Shown in pieces: positions 1 to 11,200 of a stretch of DNA of 64,000 bases. Made by a program: the position numbers and the translations under genes. Location of the stretch: positions 186,001 through 250,000 of the forward strand of contig NZ_JALDNB010000008.1 in NCBI RefSeq assembly GCF_022699665.1, given 5' to 3'. Position 1 is the first letter of the stretch, and each line of letters opens with the position of its first letter. This stretch comes from Chryseobacterium aahli (GTDB lineage Bacteria > Bacteroidota > Bacteroidia > Flavobacteriales > Weeksellaceae). The notes beneath the pieces were generated by a model. It did not search any database. It worked only from the letters and a program-made list of their open reading frames with translations, and was not told the DNA's origin.

Positions 1-58
1 TGTGAGACCGCCACCGGTATTAGGTTATTAACATAAATTAATTTTTTTATTAACAAAC

Positions 59-80
59 TTCTCATTTATATAAATGAGAA
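59..80. promoter_or_regulatory. 22-bp perfect palindrome over the first possible ATG
   Basis: A perfect 22-bp inverted repeat centred on TATA (half site TTCTCATTTAT) covers the first in-frame ATG (74) of the following surface-protein gene. It could be a repressor operator or an mRNA hairpin. Its position argues for the next ATG, at 98, as the real start. Confidence 0.5.
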
Positions 81-97
81 AGCTAATACATTTTTAT

Positions 98-2476
98 ATG
101 AATTTCAATTTTAAATATTTTAGAAAACACTTATTTGTTTTACTATTTTTTATATCCTGTCATGCTTTCGCACAGACTATTTCTCCTACAAATGGATTGC
201 AGGCTGGAAATGTTGCTGTTCCGTGTTCTTCTTGTGTACCAATTGGTTGGACAAATAATGGAGGTACGCCCGATATTTCAAATAGAACTATTGCAGCGAC
301 AACAGGAACAAGCGGAGGTGGTGCAAACTGGACAAGTACAACTAGTAGTACCGATGATTTGACATTGCCTCTTCCTCCTAATTCTCATACAACATGGCTG
401 TCTCTACGAGACTTAGGTCCTCCACCAGCTCTCGAAGAGTCTGTTAATACAACAATAGGAGGGTTGACGGTAGGGAGAACTTATGAGGTAGTTGTTTATT
501 CATTAACAGCTGTTACCCGTAACAATGGGAACGGTGGAAAATATGCTGGTACATACAATGCTCAGTTTTTTGCATCGGTAGCGGGTCAGACTTTAACAGC
601 AGGAAATTTAACCCAAAATACATGGGGTACTTCTAGATTGCGGTTTACTGCCACTCAGACTTCCCACGTAATGATAGTACGACCAGGAGCCGATGCGGCT
701 GCTGCGGGTGGTGGTAATTCATATGAAACAGTACAAGTGTCTGTGACAGTAAATGCTGTTAATGCTGTGCCAATTGCTGTTGCAGATAATGCTACAACAA
801 ATCAGAATACTCCAGTTACAATTAATGTATCCACAAATGATAGTGATCCTGACGGATCTGTAGTTGCCAATACAGTAAGATTTGCTAATGATCAAACCTC
901 TGTTGTAGTGCCTAATCAGGGTACTTGGTCTGTAAATACCACCACGGGGGTGGTGACATTTACTCCTTTGCCTACTTTCATAGGTACGGCTACAATTCCT
1001 TACACAATTAAAGATAATTTTGTTCTTGATGGTGTAAGTAATCCTTCAACTTCACAACCCGCAAATATCAGCGTAACAGTTATAAGCTCATTTGGATGTA
1101 CCAATGCATTATATCTTGCGCAGTTTGATAGTTTATATTCTGTTGATACGTCAAGTAATCCATTTGCTTATCCTCTTATTGGAGATGCTTCAGATGATTA
1201 TAATGCAATAGGGATTCATCCGTTGAATGGACGTATGTACGCAATGCCTAGTATAGCTTCTAATAATTTATGGATTATTAATACTGATGGAAGTTCAGTT
1301 AATTTAGGTCCTGTGACAGGATTGCCTGCGGATGCATATAATTCGGGTGAGGTTGATAATTTAGGGAACTATTATGTAAAAGCGTCAGGGTCTAATAATA
1401 TTTTGTACAGAATTAATGTAACAACTTTAGTAGCCACGCCTATTACATTATCGACAAGTATTACTGTGGCAGATCTTGCTTTTAGAACTACAAACGGTCT
1501 TTTATATACTGTTAGTAATGATACAGGGCGGTTGATGTCAATCAATCCTGCTAATGGTACTGTTACCGGCATTGGACCTTCGCCAGGAACTGTTGCTTTT
1601 GGGGCGTTGTTTGGTTCTAGTACAGGAGAGATCTACGGATCGGACAATGCTGGTGGATTTTATCAATTCAATCTTACTACTGGACAAAGGGTTTTGATTT
1701 CAGGTTCGCCTGCGAGTGGTTCTAACGACGGAGCGCATTGTGTGACATCGCCGATTGCGTTCAGTGCTGATCTTGCAATAACCAAGACAGACAATACAAC
1801 AACTTATGCACCAGGTTCTACAAGAGTATATACAATTGTAGCGCGCAACAATGGGCCTTTTGGGGTTTTGGGAGCAACGGTTTCAGATCCTTTGCCAGCA
1901 GGTATTCTTGCTGCGAATGTAAGTTATACTGCAGTTGCTGCAGGAGGTGCGACAACTTCTGTTTCAGGAACGCAGACCGGAGCAATCAATGATGTGGTAA
2001 ATCTGCCAGTAAATGCTACGGTAACTTACACGGTAACGGTAAGTATACCGTTCACTTTCACAGGTGATCTTGTGAATACGGTCACCATTACAGCGCCGGC
2101 AAATAGTACAGATTCTAATTTGACTAATAATACGGCAATTGATACGGATACTCAGGAGGTATGTTACAGACCAGGAATTACAAGCGGAACTGTGTTGAAT
2201 ACAAATCACGGTTTTACTTCTTTAGCAAGAGCAGGTAGTACTGCATCTGGCAATTGGCCAATGGTAAGAAAAGGAGCTTGGACGGTTTTGGAATCCAGAA
2301 CTAAAGGTTTTGTTGTCAACAGACTGACAGCACTACAGATTTCACAAATTCCTGCGGCAAATCTTGTAGAAGGAATGATGGTGTACAATATTACATCAGA
2401 TTGTCTTCAGGTCAACACAACGGGTACTCCGGCGGGTTGGACTTGTTTTACTACACCGACGTGTCCGTCTAATTAA
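98..2476 (+). CDS. Secreted surface protein with DUF11-type repeat
   Basis: Large exported protein, about 792 residues from the ATG at 98. That start gives a clean signal peptide: a Lys/Arg-rich N-region, a hydrophobic core and AFAQ. An in-frame ATG at 74 lies inside a palindrome. About residues 228-330 form an Ig/cadherin-like module with DSDPDG and NTPVTINV patterns. The middle part looks like a beta-propeller surface domain. About residues 555-680 are a DUF11 module (DLAITKTDN, NNGP, DPLPAGI, TYTVTV). The C-terminus carries the GMMVYN...GWTCF motif also seen in the next gene, rather than an obvious T9SS tail. The gene is probably co-transcribed with the FISUMP gene 25 bp downstream. The exact function is unknown; adhesion or matrix is an inference. 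Confidence 0.85.
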   Translation: MNFNFKYFRKHLFVLLFFISCHAFAQTISPTNGLQAGNVAVPCSSCVPIGWTNNGGTPDISNRTIAATTGTSGGGANWTSTTSSTDDLTLPLPPNSHTTWLSLRDLGPPPALEESVNTTIGGLTVGRTYEVVVYSLTAVTRNNGNGGKYAGTYNAQFFASVAGQTLTAGNLTQNTWGTSRLRFTATQTSHVMIVRPGADAAAAGGGNSYETVQVSVTVNAVNAVPIAVADNATTNQNTPVTINVSTNDSDPDGSVVANTVRFANDQTSVVVPNQGTWSVNTTTGVVTFTPLPTFIGTATIPYTIKDNFVLDGVSNPSTSQPANISVTVISSFGCTNALYLAQFDSLYSVDTSSNPFAYPLIGDASDDYNAIGIHPLNGRMYAMPSIASNNLWIINTDGSSVNLGPVTGLPADAYNSGEVDNLGNYYVKASGSNNILYRINVTTLVATPITLSTSITVADLAFRTTNGLLYTVSNDTGRLMSINPANGTVTGIGPSPGTVAFGALFGSSTGEIYGSDNAGGFYQFNLTTGQRVLISGSPASGSNDGAHCVTSPIAFSADLAITKTDNTTTYAPGSTRVYTIVARNNGPFGVLGATVSDPLPAGILAANVSYTAVAAGGATTSVSGTQTGAINDVVNLPVNATVTYTVTVSIPFTFTGDLVNTVTITAPANSTDSNLTNNTAIDTDTQEVCYRPGITSGTVLNTNHGFTSLARAGSTASGNWPMVRKGAWTVLESRTKGFVVNRLTALQISQIPAANLVEGMMVYNITSDCLQVNTTGTPAGWTCFTTPTCPSN

Positions 2477-2501
2477 TGTTTAATAAAAAAAAGAATTAAT
2501 A

Positions 2502-3611
2502 ATGAAATATTTATTTCTAATCATACTGGCATTTTTGTCAGGAAATGTATATTCTCAAGTAGCGATAGGTAAAGAAAGTGTGTCTTCACCATCTGTTTCA
2601 CTTGATTTCGGACCTGGGAATCGTGGTATTGTTTTACCGTGGGTAACTTCAGAAGGAAGTGTTACTGGTGCTGTAAACGGTACATTGGTTTATGATCTTA
2701 CCGATAAAAAAGTGAAGGTAAAATACGCATCAGGCTGGAAGGATCTTACAGTTAATACAAATGGTACGACAGTGCAGGGTGGTGTAGATGGTGCCTTGAT
2801 TCAAGCGAGTTCGATAGCTGAAAATACTTCTGCTAAAACAGCAATTGGAACAACTTTAACGTCGGCGCCAGGGATATTGGTTTTAGAAGATACCGACAAA
2901 GCTATGGTTTTGCCTACAGCTGCAAGTCCGCATCTTAATATCATAAATCCTGCACCCGGAATGATGGTGTATGATAACTTCAATAAAGTGTTAGCTGTTT
3001 ATAACGGAACAGTTTGGTCTTTTTGGGGTAGAGAAAATGTTCCTACTGTAACAACGGGAACCGGAAGAGTATGGATGGATCGTAATTTAGGTGCAACGCA
3101 GGTGGCTACAAGTACTACAGATGCTGCTTCATATGGTGACTTATACCAATGGGGACGTTTAACTGACGCTCATCAAATTCGTACTTCCCCGGTAAGTACT
3201 ACATTAAGCAGTACAGATGTTCCCGGTAATGGAAATTTTATTACCTCTTCTACTACTCCTCTGGATTGGCGTTCACCACAGAATGTCAATTTATGGCAGG
3301 GTGTAAGCGGAGTTAATAATCCATGTCCTAATGGTTTCCGTATTCCTACTTTGGCTGAATTTCAAGCTGAATCAGCGCTTTTTGCCACACAAAATGCAGC
3401 AGGTGCATTTAATTCCCCATTGAAATTAACGACGGCTGGTTATAGAGCTTATAATAATGGAGTAATGATTCAAGAAGGTGCTACTGGGGTTTATTGGACC
3501 AGCACAACAGCCGGTACCAATTCGTCATATGCTATCTTCAATGCGTCAAATAATACTTCTGGCAGTGTTTTTCGAGCGTATGGGTTTTCTATTCGTTGTA
3601 TAAAAAACTAA
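2502..3611 (+). CDS. Secreted FISUMP-domain protein
   Basis: This is a 369-residue exported protein with a signal peptide (MKYLFLIILAFLSGNVYSQ). The first half holds a repeated beta-rich region with a GMMVYD motif like the C-terminus of the upstream protein. From about residue 190 to the end there is a Fibrobacter succinogenes major paralogous (FISUMP) domain: VWMDRNLGA, GDLYQWGR, CPNGFRIPT, YWTST and the closing SIRCIKN. FISUMP proteins are surface or secreted proteins of unknown role that are common in Bacteroidota. Gene order and shared motifs suggest it works with the preceding surface protein. A strong terminator follows after about 50 bp. Confidence 0.85.
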   Translation: MKYLFLIILAFLSGNVYSQVAIGKESVSSPSVSLDFGPGNRGIVLPWVTSEGSVTGAVNGTLVYDLTDKKVKVKYASGWKDLTVNTNGTTVQGGVDGALIQASSIAENTSAKTAIGTTLTSAPGILVLEDTDKAMVLPTAASPHLNIINPAPGMMVYDNFNKVLAVYNGTVWSFWGRENVPTVTTGTGRVWMDRNLGATQVATSTTDAASYGDLYQWGRLTDAHQIRTSPVSTTLSSTDVPGNGNFITSSTTPLDWRSPQNVNLWQGVSGVNNPCPNGFRIPTLAEFQAESALFATQNAAGAFNSPLKLTTAGYRAYNNGVMIQEGATGVYWTSTTAGTNSSYAIFNASNNTSGSVFRAYGFSIRCIKN

Positions 3612-3660
3612 AACTTTTACGAATCACCAATATTCTTAAAAGGCTAACTTAAATTTTAAG

Positions 3661-3697
3661 AAATCCGTCTCACAAATTTTTGTGAGACGGATTTTAT
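3661..3697 (+). terminator. Rho-independent terminator after FISUMP gene
   Basis: A 16-bp perfect inverted repeat (3661-3676 with 3679-3694; core CCGTCTCACAAA) has a 2-nt loop and is followed by T-rich sequence. It ends the two-gene surface-protein unit. Confidence 0.85.
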
Positions 3698-3827
3698 TTT
3701 ATTTGCATTCTAAATATCAGAGATGAGAAGAATTTATGTTTATTTATAAATCAGGTAGAAGGATGGATTAGTAAGATGTATAAAAAATTAACTTTTTATT
3801 TAAGTTAGATCAATTTCTTTAAGGTTA

Positions 3828-3866
3828 AAAACCACTGCCTTGTTTATAAGGTGGTGGTTTTTTTTG
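3828..3866 (+). terminator. Second, orphan terminator-like hairpin
   Basis: A 14-bp stem (3828-3841 with 3848-3861, including two G-U pairs) has a 6-nt loop and is followed by eight Ts. No gene lies between it and the previous terminator 130 bp upstream. It may be what remains of the terminator of an earlier upstream operon (rplJL is usual here), or it may end a small transcript. Nothing else is evident between 3695 and 3984. Confidence 0.7.
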
Positions 3867-3984
3867 ATTTAAAAAATAATGACTTTTTCTGTACACGGTA
3901 AACTTTATGCTAATTTGCTATATCAACTCTTTTAAAAAATTAAGAAAATTTTATAATTACAAAAGCTATAGAATGATGCTTCAA

Positions 3985-4016
3985 TTTGTGTAATCACTTA
4001 AAAATTAGTATATTTG
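3985..4016 (+). promoter_or_regulatory. rpoBC promoter
   Basis: TTTG at 3985-3988, a 20-nt spacer, then TATATTTG at 4009-4016 match the Bacteroidota housekeeping consensus TTTG-N19-TAnnTTTG. Transcription should begin near 4023, which is exactly where the structured leader starts. Confidence 0.75.
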
Positions 4017-4022
4017 CAGTTC

Positions 4023-4250
4023 TTTTGGCGCTAATAAATACACATACATCAGTAAAACATTGTAAATCAACTCTTTCATAATTTTGAAAGGGATTTCTTG
4101 TTGATTGACTATTGTAATTTTTTTCGTCCAAAATAAAAATTTAAAAATATTTTGCATTACGCTGTGAAAAGATATACCAGCGTTGCAGTTAGAATTAGAG
4201 TTTATAATATAGAATTAAGATCAAAAGACCACTTCTGATAGCGCCAAACA
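4023..4250 (+). ncRNA. Structured RNA leader of rpoB (candidate)
   Basis: A ~225-nt transcribed region begins about 7 nt after the promoter. It is closed by a perfect 10-bp long-range stem (TTTGGCGCTA at 4024-4033 with TAGCGCCAAA at 4239-4248). Inside are at least two further helices. The first pairs AATCAAC 4065-4071 with GTTGATT 4100-4106, continued by CTTTCA 4073-4078 with TGAAAG 4085-4090. The second pairs ACGCTG 4159-4164 with CAGCGT 4178-4183, extended by GCA/TGC across a 2-nt bulge. The rpoB start lies about 95 nt further on. I do not recognise a known family. It could be an autoregulatory leader of the polymerase operon or a separate 6S-like small RNA. Confidence 0.6.
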
Positions 4251-4345
4251 TCAAATGTCTTTTATTTTACCTCTTTTATCTTTTAGTCTTTTTCTGATAT
4301 TTTTTGTAAAATCAAAATATTTTTTAACCCTTTCTTAAAAGTTTT

Positions 4346-7300
4346 ATGAGTAAAACAACCGCAATTACTAAAGGAAATGAGAGAATTAATTTCTCTACAG
4401 CGAAAGGAAAAATCATTACTCCGGATTTCTTAGATATCCAGTTAGAGTCATTTAAAGATTTTTTCCAATTAGATACACTTCCTGAAGACAGAAAGAAAGA
4501 AGGTTTGCACAAAACCTTCCAAGAAAACTTTCCAATTACCGATTCTAGAAACCAATTCGTTTTGGAATTCTTAGACTATTTGGTAGATTCACCACGTTAC
4601 TCAATCGATGAGTGTGTGGAAAGAGGTTTAACGTATTCCGTTCCTCTAAAAGCTAGACTTAAACTATATTGTACAGACCCTGAACATGAAGATTTTCAGA
4701 CGGTTGTACAGGATGTTTATTTAGGTCCGGTTCCTTATATGACTCCGTCTGGTTCATTTATCATTAACGGTGCAGAGCGTGTTATCGTAACTCAGTTACA
4801 CAGATCTCCGGGTGTATTCTTCGGACAGACTTACCACGCCAACGGAACAAAATTGTACTATTCAAGAATTATCCCTTTCAAAGGATCTTGGATGGAATTT
4901 ACTACCGATATCAACAGCGTAATGTACGCATATATCGACCGTAAGAAAAAATTACCTTTAACTACATTATTAAGAGCTATCGGTTTCGAATCTGATAAAG
5001 ATATTCTTCAGATCTTTGACCTTGCAGAAGAAGTGAAAGTTTCTAAAGCTGCACTTAAAAAAGTAGAAGGCAGAACTTTGGCTGCGAGAGTATTGAACAC
5101 TTGGTTCGAAGATTTCGTAGACGAAGACACTGGTGAAGTTGTTTCTATCGAAAGAAACGAAATCATCCTAGATAGAGAAACGATTCTTGAAAAAGAACAT
5201 ATTGATCTTATTTTGGATGCTGGTGTGAAATCTATCCTGATTCACAAAGAAAATTCAAACGAATTCTCTATCATCCAGAATACTTTACAAAAAGATCCAA
5301 CCAACTCAGAAAAAGAAGCGGTTGAATATATTTATCGTCAGTTAAGAAATGCAGATCCACCCGATGAAGAAACTGCAAGAGGAATTATTGAAAAATTATT
5401 CTTCTCTGAGCAAAGATATTCATTGGGTGAAGTAGGACGTTACAGACTAAACAAAAAGTTAAGCCTAAACATCCCAACTACAACTGAAGTTCTTACAAAA
5501 GAAGATATCATTGCGATTGTAAGACACCTAATTGAGTTAGTAAACTCAAAAACTGATGTTGATGATATTGACCACTTATCAAACAGAAGAATTAAAACTG
5601 TTGGTGAGCAATTAGCAGGACAGTTCGGTGTAGGTCTTTCGAGAATTGCAAGAACGATTAAGGAAAGAATGAACGTTAGAGATAACGAAATCTTTACTCC
5701 ACTTGACCTTGTTAATGCGAAGACTTTAACATCAGTTATTAACTCATTCTTTGGTACCAACCAGCTTTCTCAGTTCATGGACCAAACCAATCCTCTATCA
5801 GAAATCACGCATAAGCGTAGACTTTCTGCCCTGGGACCTGGTGGTTTATCAAGAGAAAGAGCAGGTTTCGAGGTACGTGACGTTCACCATACTCACTATG
5901 GTCGTATTTGTCCTATCGAAACTCCTGAGGGACCAAACATTGGTTTGATCTCATCTTTGGGTATCTATGCAAAAATCAATTCTTTAGGTTTTATCGAAAC
6001 TCCATATAGAAAAGTAGAAGGAAGCACTGTAGATTTACATGCTGATCCTATTTATCTTAATGCTGAAGACGAAGAAGATAAAGTAATTGCTCAGGCAAAC
6101 GTTGAGTTAGACGATAACGGAGCTTTCTTAACAGACAGAATTATTGCCAGATTAGATGGTGATTATCCTGTAGTTGAGCCTGCTCAGGTTAATTTGATCG
6201 ACGTTGCGCCAAACCAGATTTCCGGTATTTCAGCTTCATTAATTCCATTCTTGGAGCATGATGATGCAAACCGTGCGTTGATGGGATCAAACATGATGCG
6301 TCAGGCAGTTCCTTTGTTGAAGCCACAAGCTCCAATCGTAGGTACAGGTCTGGAACAACAAGTTGCGAAAGATTCAAGAATCTTGATCAATGCTGAAGGT
6401 AATGGTACTGTAGAGTACGTAGATGCTGATCAGATTACTATTAAATATGAAAGAAGCGATGACGAAGATTTAGTATCATTCGAATCTGCTACGAAAACAT
6501 ATAAACTGACTAAGTTCAGAAAAACTAACCAGAGTACGACAATTACCCTAAGACCAAACGTAAGAGTAGGTGAAACGGTACATAAAGGTCAGGTTCTTTG
6601 CGACGGTTATGCAACCGAAAACGGAGAATTGGCTCTTGGTAGAAACTTAGTGGTAGCCTTCATGCCTTGGAAAGGATACAACTTTGAGGATGCAATCGTA
6701 ATCAACGAAAAAGTTGTACGTGAAGACTGGTTTACTTCTATCCACGTGGATGAGTATTCTCTTGAAGTTCGTGATACTAAATTAGGTATGGAAGAATTGA
6801 CAGCAGATATTCCAAACGTATCTGAAGAAGCTACCAAAGATCTTGACGAAAACGGTATGATCAGAATCGGTGCTGAAGTGAAGCCTGGAGATATTATGAT
6901 CGGTAAGATTACTCCAAAAGGTGAATCTGATCCTACTCCTGAAGAGAAACTTCTTAGAGCAATCTTTGGTGACAAAGCTGGTGATGTAAAAGATGCTTCA
7001 TTAAAAGCGGATTCTTCATTAAGAGGTGTTGTGATCAACAAAAAATTGTTCTCTAGAAACATTAAAGATAAAAAGAAAAGAACTGAAGAAAAACTTAAGC
7101 TTGAAGAGATTGAAAACACTTACAAGGCTAAGTTTGACGAGTTGAGAAATACTTTAATCGAAAAATTAAATACTCTAGTTAGCGGTAAAACTTCTCAGGG
7201 AGTTACGAATGACTTAGATGAAGAAATTATCGGTAAAGGGGTGAAATTCACTCACAAATTGTTGACTTCAGTAGAAGATTACGTAAACGTTAGCGGTGCG

Positions 7301-8167
7301 GATTGGACAGTTGACAACGATAAAAATGAATTAATCAAACAATTGATTCACAACTACAAAATCAAATTCAACGATATTCAAGGAGTTAAAAACCGTGAGA
7401 AATTCGCAATTTCTATCGGAGATGAGCTTCCAGCAGGTATCATGAAATTGGCTAAAGTATATATCGCTAAAAAACGTAAACTTAATGTTGGAGATAAAAT
7501 GGCAGGTCGTCACGGTAACAAAGGGATCGTTTCGAGAATCGTTCGTGAAGAAGATATGCCATTCTTGGAAGACGGAACACCGGTAGATATCGTATTGAAT
7601 CCACTTGGGGTACCTTCTCGTATGAACATCGGACAGATTTATGAAACAGTTCTTGGATGGGCTGGTCAAAAATTGGGTATGACATTCGCTACGCCAATCT
7701 TTGATGGGGCAACTCTTGATCAGATTACAGAGTATACTGAGAAAGCAGGAGTTCCTAAATTCGGTCACACTCACCTTTATGATGGTGGTACCGGAGAAAG
7801 ATTTACACAAGCTGCAACGGTAGGTATTATCTATATGTTGAAACTTGGGCACATGGTAGATGACAAAATGCACGCACGTTCTATCGGACCTTACTCATTG
7901 ATTACTCAGCAGCCATTAGGAGGTAAAGCTCAGTTTGGTGGTCAGAGATTCGGAGAGATGGAGGTTTGGGCTCTTGAAGCATTTGGAGCTGCAAATATCT
8001 TGAGAGAAATCTTGACTGTGAAGTCGGATGACGTGATTGGTAGAGCAAAAACTTATGAAGCGATTGCAAAAGGGGAAGCAATGCCTGAACCAGGTATTCC
8101 GGAATCTTTCAACGTATTACTTCACGAGTTACAAGGTCTTGGATTAGACGTAAGATTGGAAGAGTAA
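4346..8167 (+). CDS. rpoB: DNA-directed RNA polymerase subunit beta
   Basis: A 1273-residue beta subunit of RNA polymerase, full length for Bacteroidota. Visible landmarks are the rifampicin region from about residue 473 ([20 protein letters not shown]...SALGPGGLS), with the sensitive-type Asp, His and Ser at the usual resistance positions; FEDAIVINE; the [12 protein letters not shown] loop at about residue 1049; and the C-terminal [10 protein letters not shown]. It forms the catalytic core with beta-prime, encoded 112 bp downstream. Expression probably starts from the promoter at 3985-4016 through the structured leader. The start ATG follows an AT-rich stretch with no Shine-Dalgarno site, which is normal in this phylum. 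Confidence 0.99.
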   Translation: MSKTTAITKGNERINFSTAKGKIITPDFLDIQLESFKDFFQLDTLPEDRKKEGLHKTFQENFPITDSRNQFVLEFLDYLVDSPRYSIDECVERGLTYSVPLKARLKLYCTDPEHEDFQTVVQDVYLGPVPYMTPSGSFIINGAERVIVTQLHRSPGVFFGQTYHANGTKLYYSRIIPFKGSWMEFTTDINSVMYAYIDRKKKLPLTTLLRAIGFESDKDILQIFDLAEEVKVSKAALKKVEGRTLAARVLNTWFEDFVDEDTGEVVSIERNEIILDRETILEKEHIDLILDAGVKSILIHKENSNEFSIIQNTLQKDPTNSEKEAVEYIYRQLRNADPPDEETARGIIEKLFFSEQRYSLGEVGRYRLNKKLSLNIPTTTEVLTKEDIIAIVRHLIELVNSKTDVDDIDHLSNRRIKTVGEQLAGQFGVGLSRIARTIKERMNVRDNEIFTPLDLVNAKTLTSVINSFFGTNQLSQFMDQTNPLSEITHKRRLSALGPGGLSRERAGFEVRDVHHTHYGRICPIETPEGPNIGLISSLGIYAKINSLGFIETPYRKVEGSTVDLHADPIYLNAEDEEDKVIAQANVELDDNGAFLTDRIIARLDGDYPVVEPAQVNLIDVAPNQISGISASLIPFLEHDDANRALMGSNMMRQAVPLLKPQAPIVGTGLEQQVAKDSRILINAEGNGTVEYVDADQITIKYERSDDEDLVSFESATKTYKLTKFRKTNQSTTITLRPNVRVGETVHKGQVLCDGYATENGELALGRNLVVAFMPWKGYNFEDAIVINEKVVREDWFTSIHVDEYSLEVRDTKLGMEELTADIPNVSEEATKDLDENGMIRIGAEVKPGDIMIGKITPKGESDPTPEEKLLRAIFGDKAGDVKDASLKADSSLRGVVINKKLFSRNIKDKKKRTEEKLKLEEIENTYKAKFDELRNTLIEKLNTLVSGKTSQGVTNDLDEEIIGKGVKFTHKLLTSVEDYVNVSGADWTVDNDKNELIKQLIHNYKIKFNDIQGVKNREKFAISIGDELPAGIMKLAKVYIAKKRKLNVGDKMAGRHGNKGIVSRIVREEDMPFLEDGTPVDIVLNPLGVPSRMNIGQIYETVLGWAGQKLGMTFATPIFDGATLDQITEYTEKAGVPKFGHTHLYDGGTGERFTQAATVGIIYMLKLGHMVDDKMHARSIGPYSLITQQPLGGKAQFGGQRFGEMEVWALEAFGAANILREILTVKSDDVIGRAKTYEAIAKGEAMPEPGIPESFNVLLHELQGLGLDVRLEE

Positions 8168-8279
8168 ATTAAGATTTAATTGTTAAAAAAATTAAAGAAT
8201 TAATTAAACTCAGAGATAATAAGTGCGAAAGTGATTTTGAAGCTTTCAATCTTTTAATCTTTTAATCAAAAATTAAATT

Positions 8280-11200
8280 ATGTCAAATAAAAATAAATCA
8301 AGTAGATTTAATAAAATAACCATCGGTTTAGCTTCACCTGAGTCAATTTTACAAGACTCAAGAGGAGAAGTTCTTAAGCCGGAAACTATTAACTACAGAA
8401 CGCATAAACCAGAAAGAGACGGTTTGTTCTGTGAGAAAATCTTCGGTCCTATCAAAGATTACGAATGTGCTTGTGGTAAATACAAGAGAATTCGTTACAA
8501 AGGGATCGTTTGTGACCGTTGTGGTGTAGAGGTTACGGAGAAAAAAGTACGTAGAGAAAGAATTGGACACATTGGTTTGGTTGTTCCTATTGCGCACATT
8601 TGGTATTTCCGTTCTTTACCAAACAAAATCGGTTACCTTTTAGGTATTCCTTCTAAGAAATTAGATATGATCATCTATTACGAGAGATATGTTGTTATTC
8701 AGCAGGGTATCGCTAAGAAAGCAGATGGTTCAGATTTTGACGAGAAAGAATTCCTTACAGAAGAAGAATATCTGGATGTTTTGGAAACTCTTCCTCCGGA
8801 TAATCAATATCTTGATGATGCAGATCCAAACAAATTCCTCGCTAAAATGGGTGCGGAAGCTGTTGAAGAATTGCTAAAAAGAATTGATCTTGATGCATTG
8901 TCTTTCGATTTGAGACACAAAGCTCACAACGAAGGTTCTAAGCAAAGAAGAACTGAAGCTCTAAAAAGATTGAACGTTGTAGAAGCATTGAGAGGTGCTA
9001 ACACTAGAATGATCAACAGACCAGAGTGGATGATTATGCGTGTGCTTCCTGTAATACCACCAGAACTAAGACCATTAGTTCCATTGGATGGAGGACGTTT
9101 CGCAACTTCTGACTTAAATGACCTTTACAGAAGAGTTATTATCAGAAACAACCGTTTGAAGAGATTATTGGAGATCAAAGCTCCTGAAGTAATCTTGAGA
9201 AACGAGAAGCGTATGCTTCAGGAATCTGTAGATTCATTATTTGATAATACAAGAAAATCTTCTGCAGTAAAATCTGAATCAAACAGACCATTGAAATCAC
9301 TTTCAGATTCATTGAAAGGTAAGCAAGGTCGTTTCCGTCAGAACTTACTAGGGAAAAGGGTAGATTACTCTGCGCGTTCGGTAATTGTTGTAGGTCCAAA
9401 CTTACAGCTTCACGAATGTGGTATTCCTAAAGATATGGCTGCTGAACTTTACAAACCGTTTATCATTAGAAAACTAATTGAAAGAGGGATTGTAAAAACA
9501 GTAAAATCTGCAAAGAGAATTATTGACAGAAAAGAACCAGTAGTATATGATATCTTAGAGGGTGTAATGAAAGGTCACCCTGTTCTATTGAACAGAGCAC
9601 CTACTTTGCACAGACTGGGTATTCAGGCTTTCCAACCTAAGATGATCGAAGGTAAGGCAATCCAGCTACACCCGTTGGTAACGACAGCATTCAACGCCGA
9701 TTTTGATGGTGACCAGATGGCGGTACACTTACCGTTGGGTCCTGAAGCAATTTTGGAAGCTCAGTTATTGATGTTAGGTTCTCAGAATATCTTGAACCCT
9801 GCAAACGGTTCTCCAATTACGGTACCATCTCAGGACATGGTTCTTGGTCTATATTTCATGACCAAAGAATTAAGCTCTACAGATGAGAAAAAAGTTTTGG
9901 GAGAAGGTCTTGCATTCTATTCTCCAGAAGAAGCGGAAATCGCTTATGCTGAAGGTAGAGTTTCATTGAACGCTAAAGTAAGATGTAGACTACCAGTAAA
10001 AGAAGAAGGTGTAATCACTACAAAATTGATTGAAACTTCTGTTGGTAGAATCTTATTTAACCAAATCGTTCCTAAACAGTCAGGATATATTAATGAACTT
10101 CTTACAAAGAAATCATTAAGAAATGTAATTGGTAAAGTACTTGCTGATACAGATTTCCCTACCACTGTGAAGTTCTTGGATGCAATGAAAGACTTAGGTT
10201 ATTCAAATGCATTCAAAGGAGGTCTTTCGTTCTCATTAGGTGACATCGTTGTCCCTGTTGAGAAAAAGAAAATGATCGCAACATCTATTGAAACTGTAGA
10301 CGAAATTAGAGCCAACTATAACATGGGTCTTATTACAGATACAGAAAGATATAACCAAGTAATCGACGTTTGGACAAACACCAACGCTGGATTAACTGAA
10401 ATGATCATGAGCAGAATGAAAGTTGACCAAGGTGGATTCAATTCTGTATACATGATGCTTGATTCTGGTGCGAGGGGTTCTAAAGAACAGATCCGTCAGT
10501 TATCAGGGATGAGAGGGTTGATGGCAAAACCGCAGAAAGCTGGTTCTACTGGTGCGGAAATTATCGAAAACCCGATTCTTGCAAACTTTAAGGAAGGTCT
10601 TTCTATCTTAGAATACTTTATCTCTACTCACGGTGCTCGTAAGGGTCTTGCGGATACCGCTCTTAAGACTGCCGATGCAGGTTACTTAACGAGAAGATTG
10701 GTAGACGTTGCACAAGATGTTATCATTACTGAAGCAGATTGTGGAACTCTTAGAGGAACTGAAGTTACTGCACTGAAGAAAAATGACGAAATCGTTGAAA
10801 GAATTTCTGAAAGAATCTTAGGTAGAGTATCTCTTCATAACATTTATGATCCAGAAACCGACGAATTAGTAGCAACTGCTGATCAGATTATTGAGGAAGC
10901 TTTAGCGAAAAGAATCGAGGAAATGGGTATTGAAGCAGTAGAAGTACGTTCACCACTTACTTGTGAAACCAAAAAAGGAATCTGTGCTAAATGTTATGGT
11001 AGAAACCTGGCAACTGGTAAGAAAATCCATATGGGTGAAGCGGTAGGTGTAATTGCTGCACAATCAATTGGGGAACCTGGAACTCAGCTTACGTTGAGAA
11101 CCTTCCACCAAGGGGGTGTATCTACAAACGTATCAGAAAATCCTTCAATCTCTGCAAGAAGAGACGGTATCGTTGAATTGGATGAGGTAAGAACAATTAC

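Noticed and set aside
1..8. TGTGAGAC at the window start matching the terminator arm at 3681-3688
   Set aside because: An 8-base match is too short to claim flanking repeats; the DNA to the left is needed.
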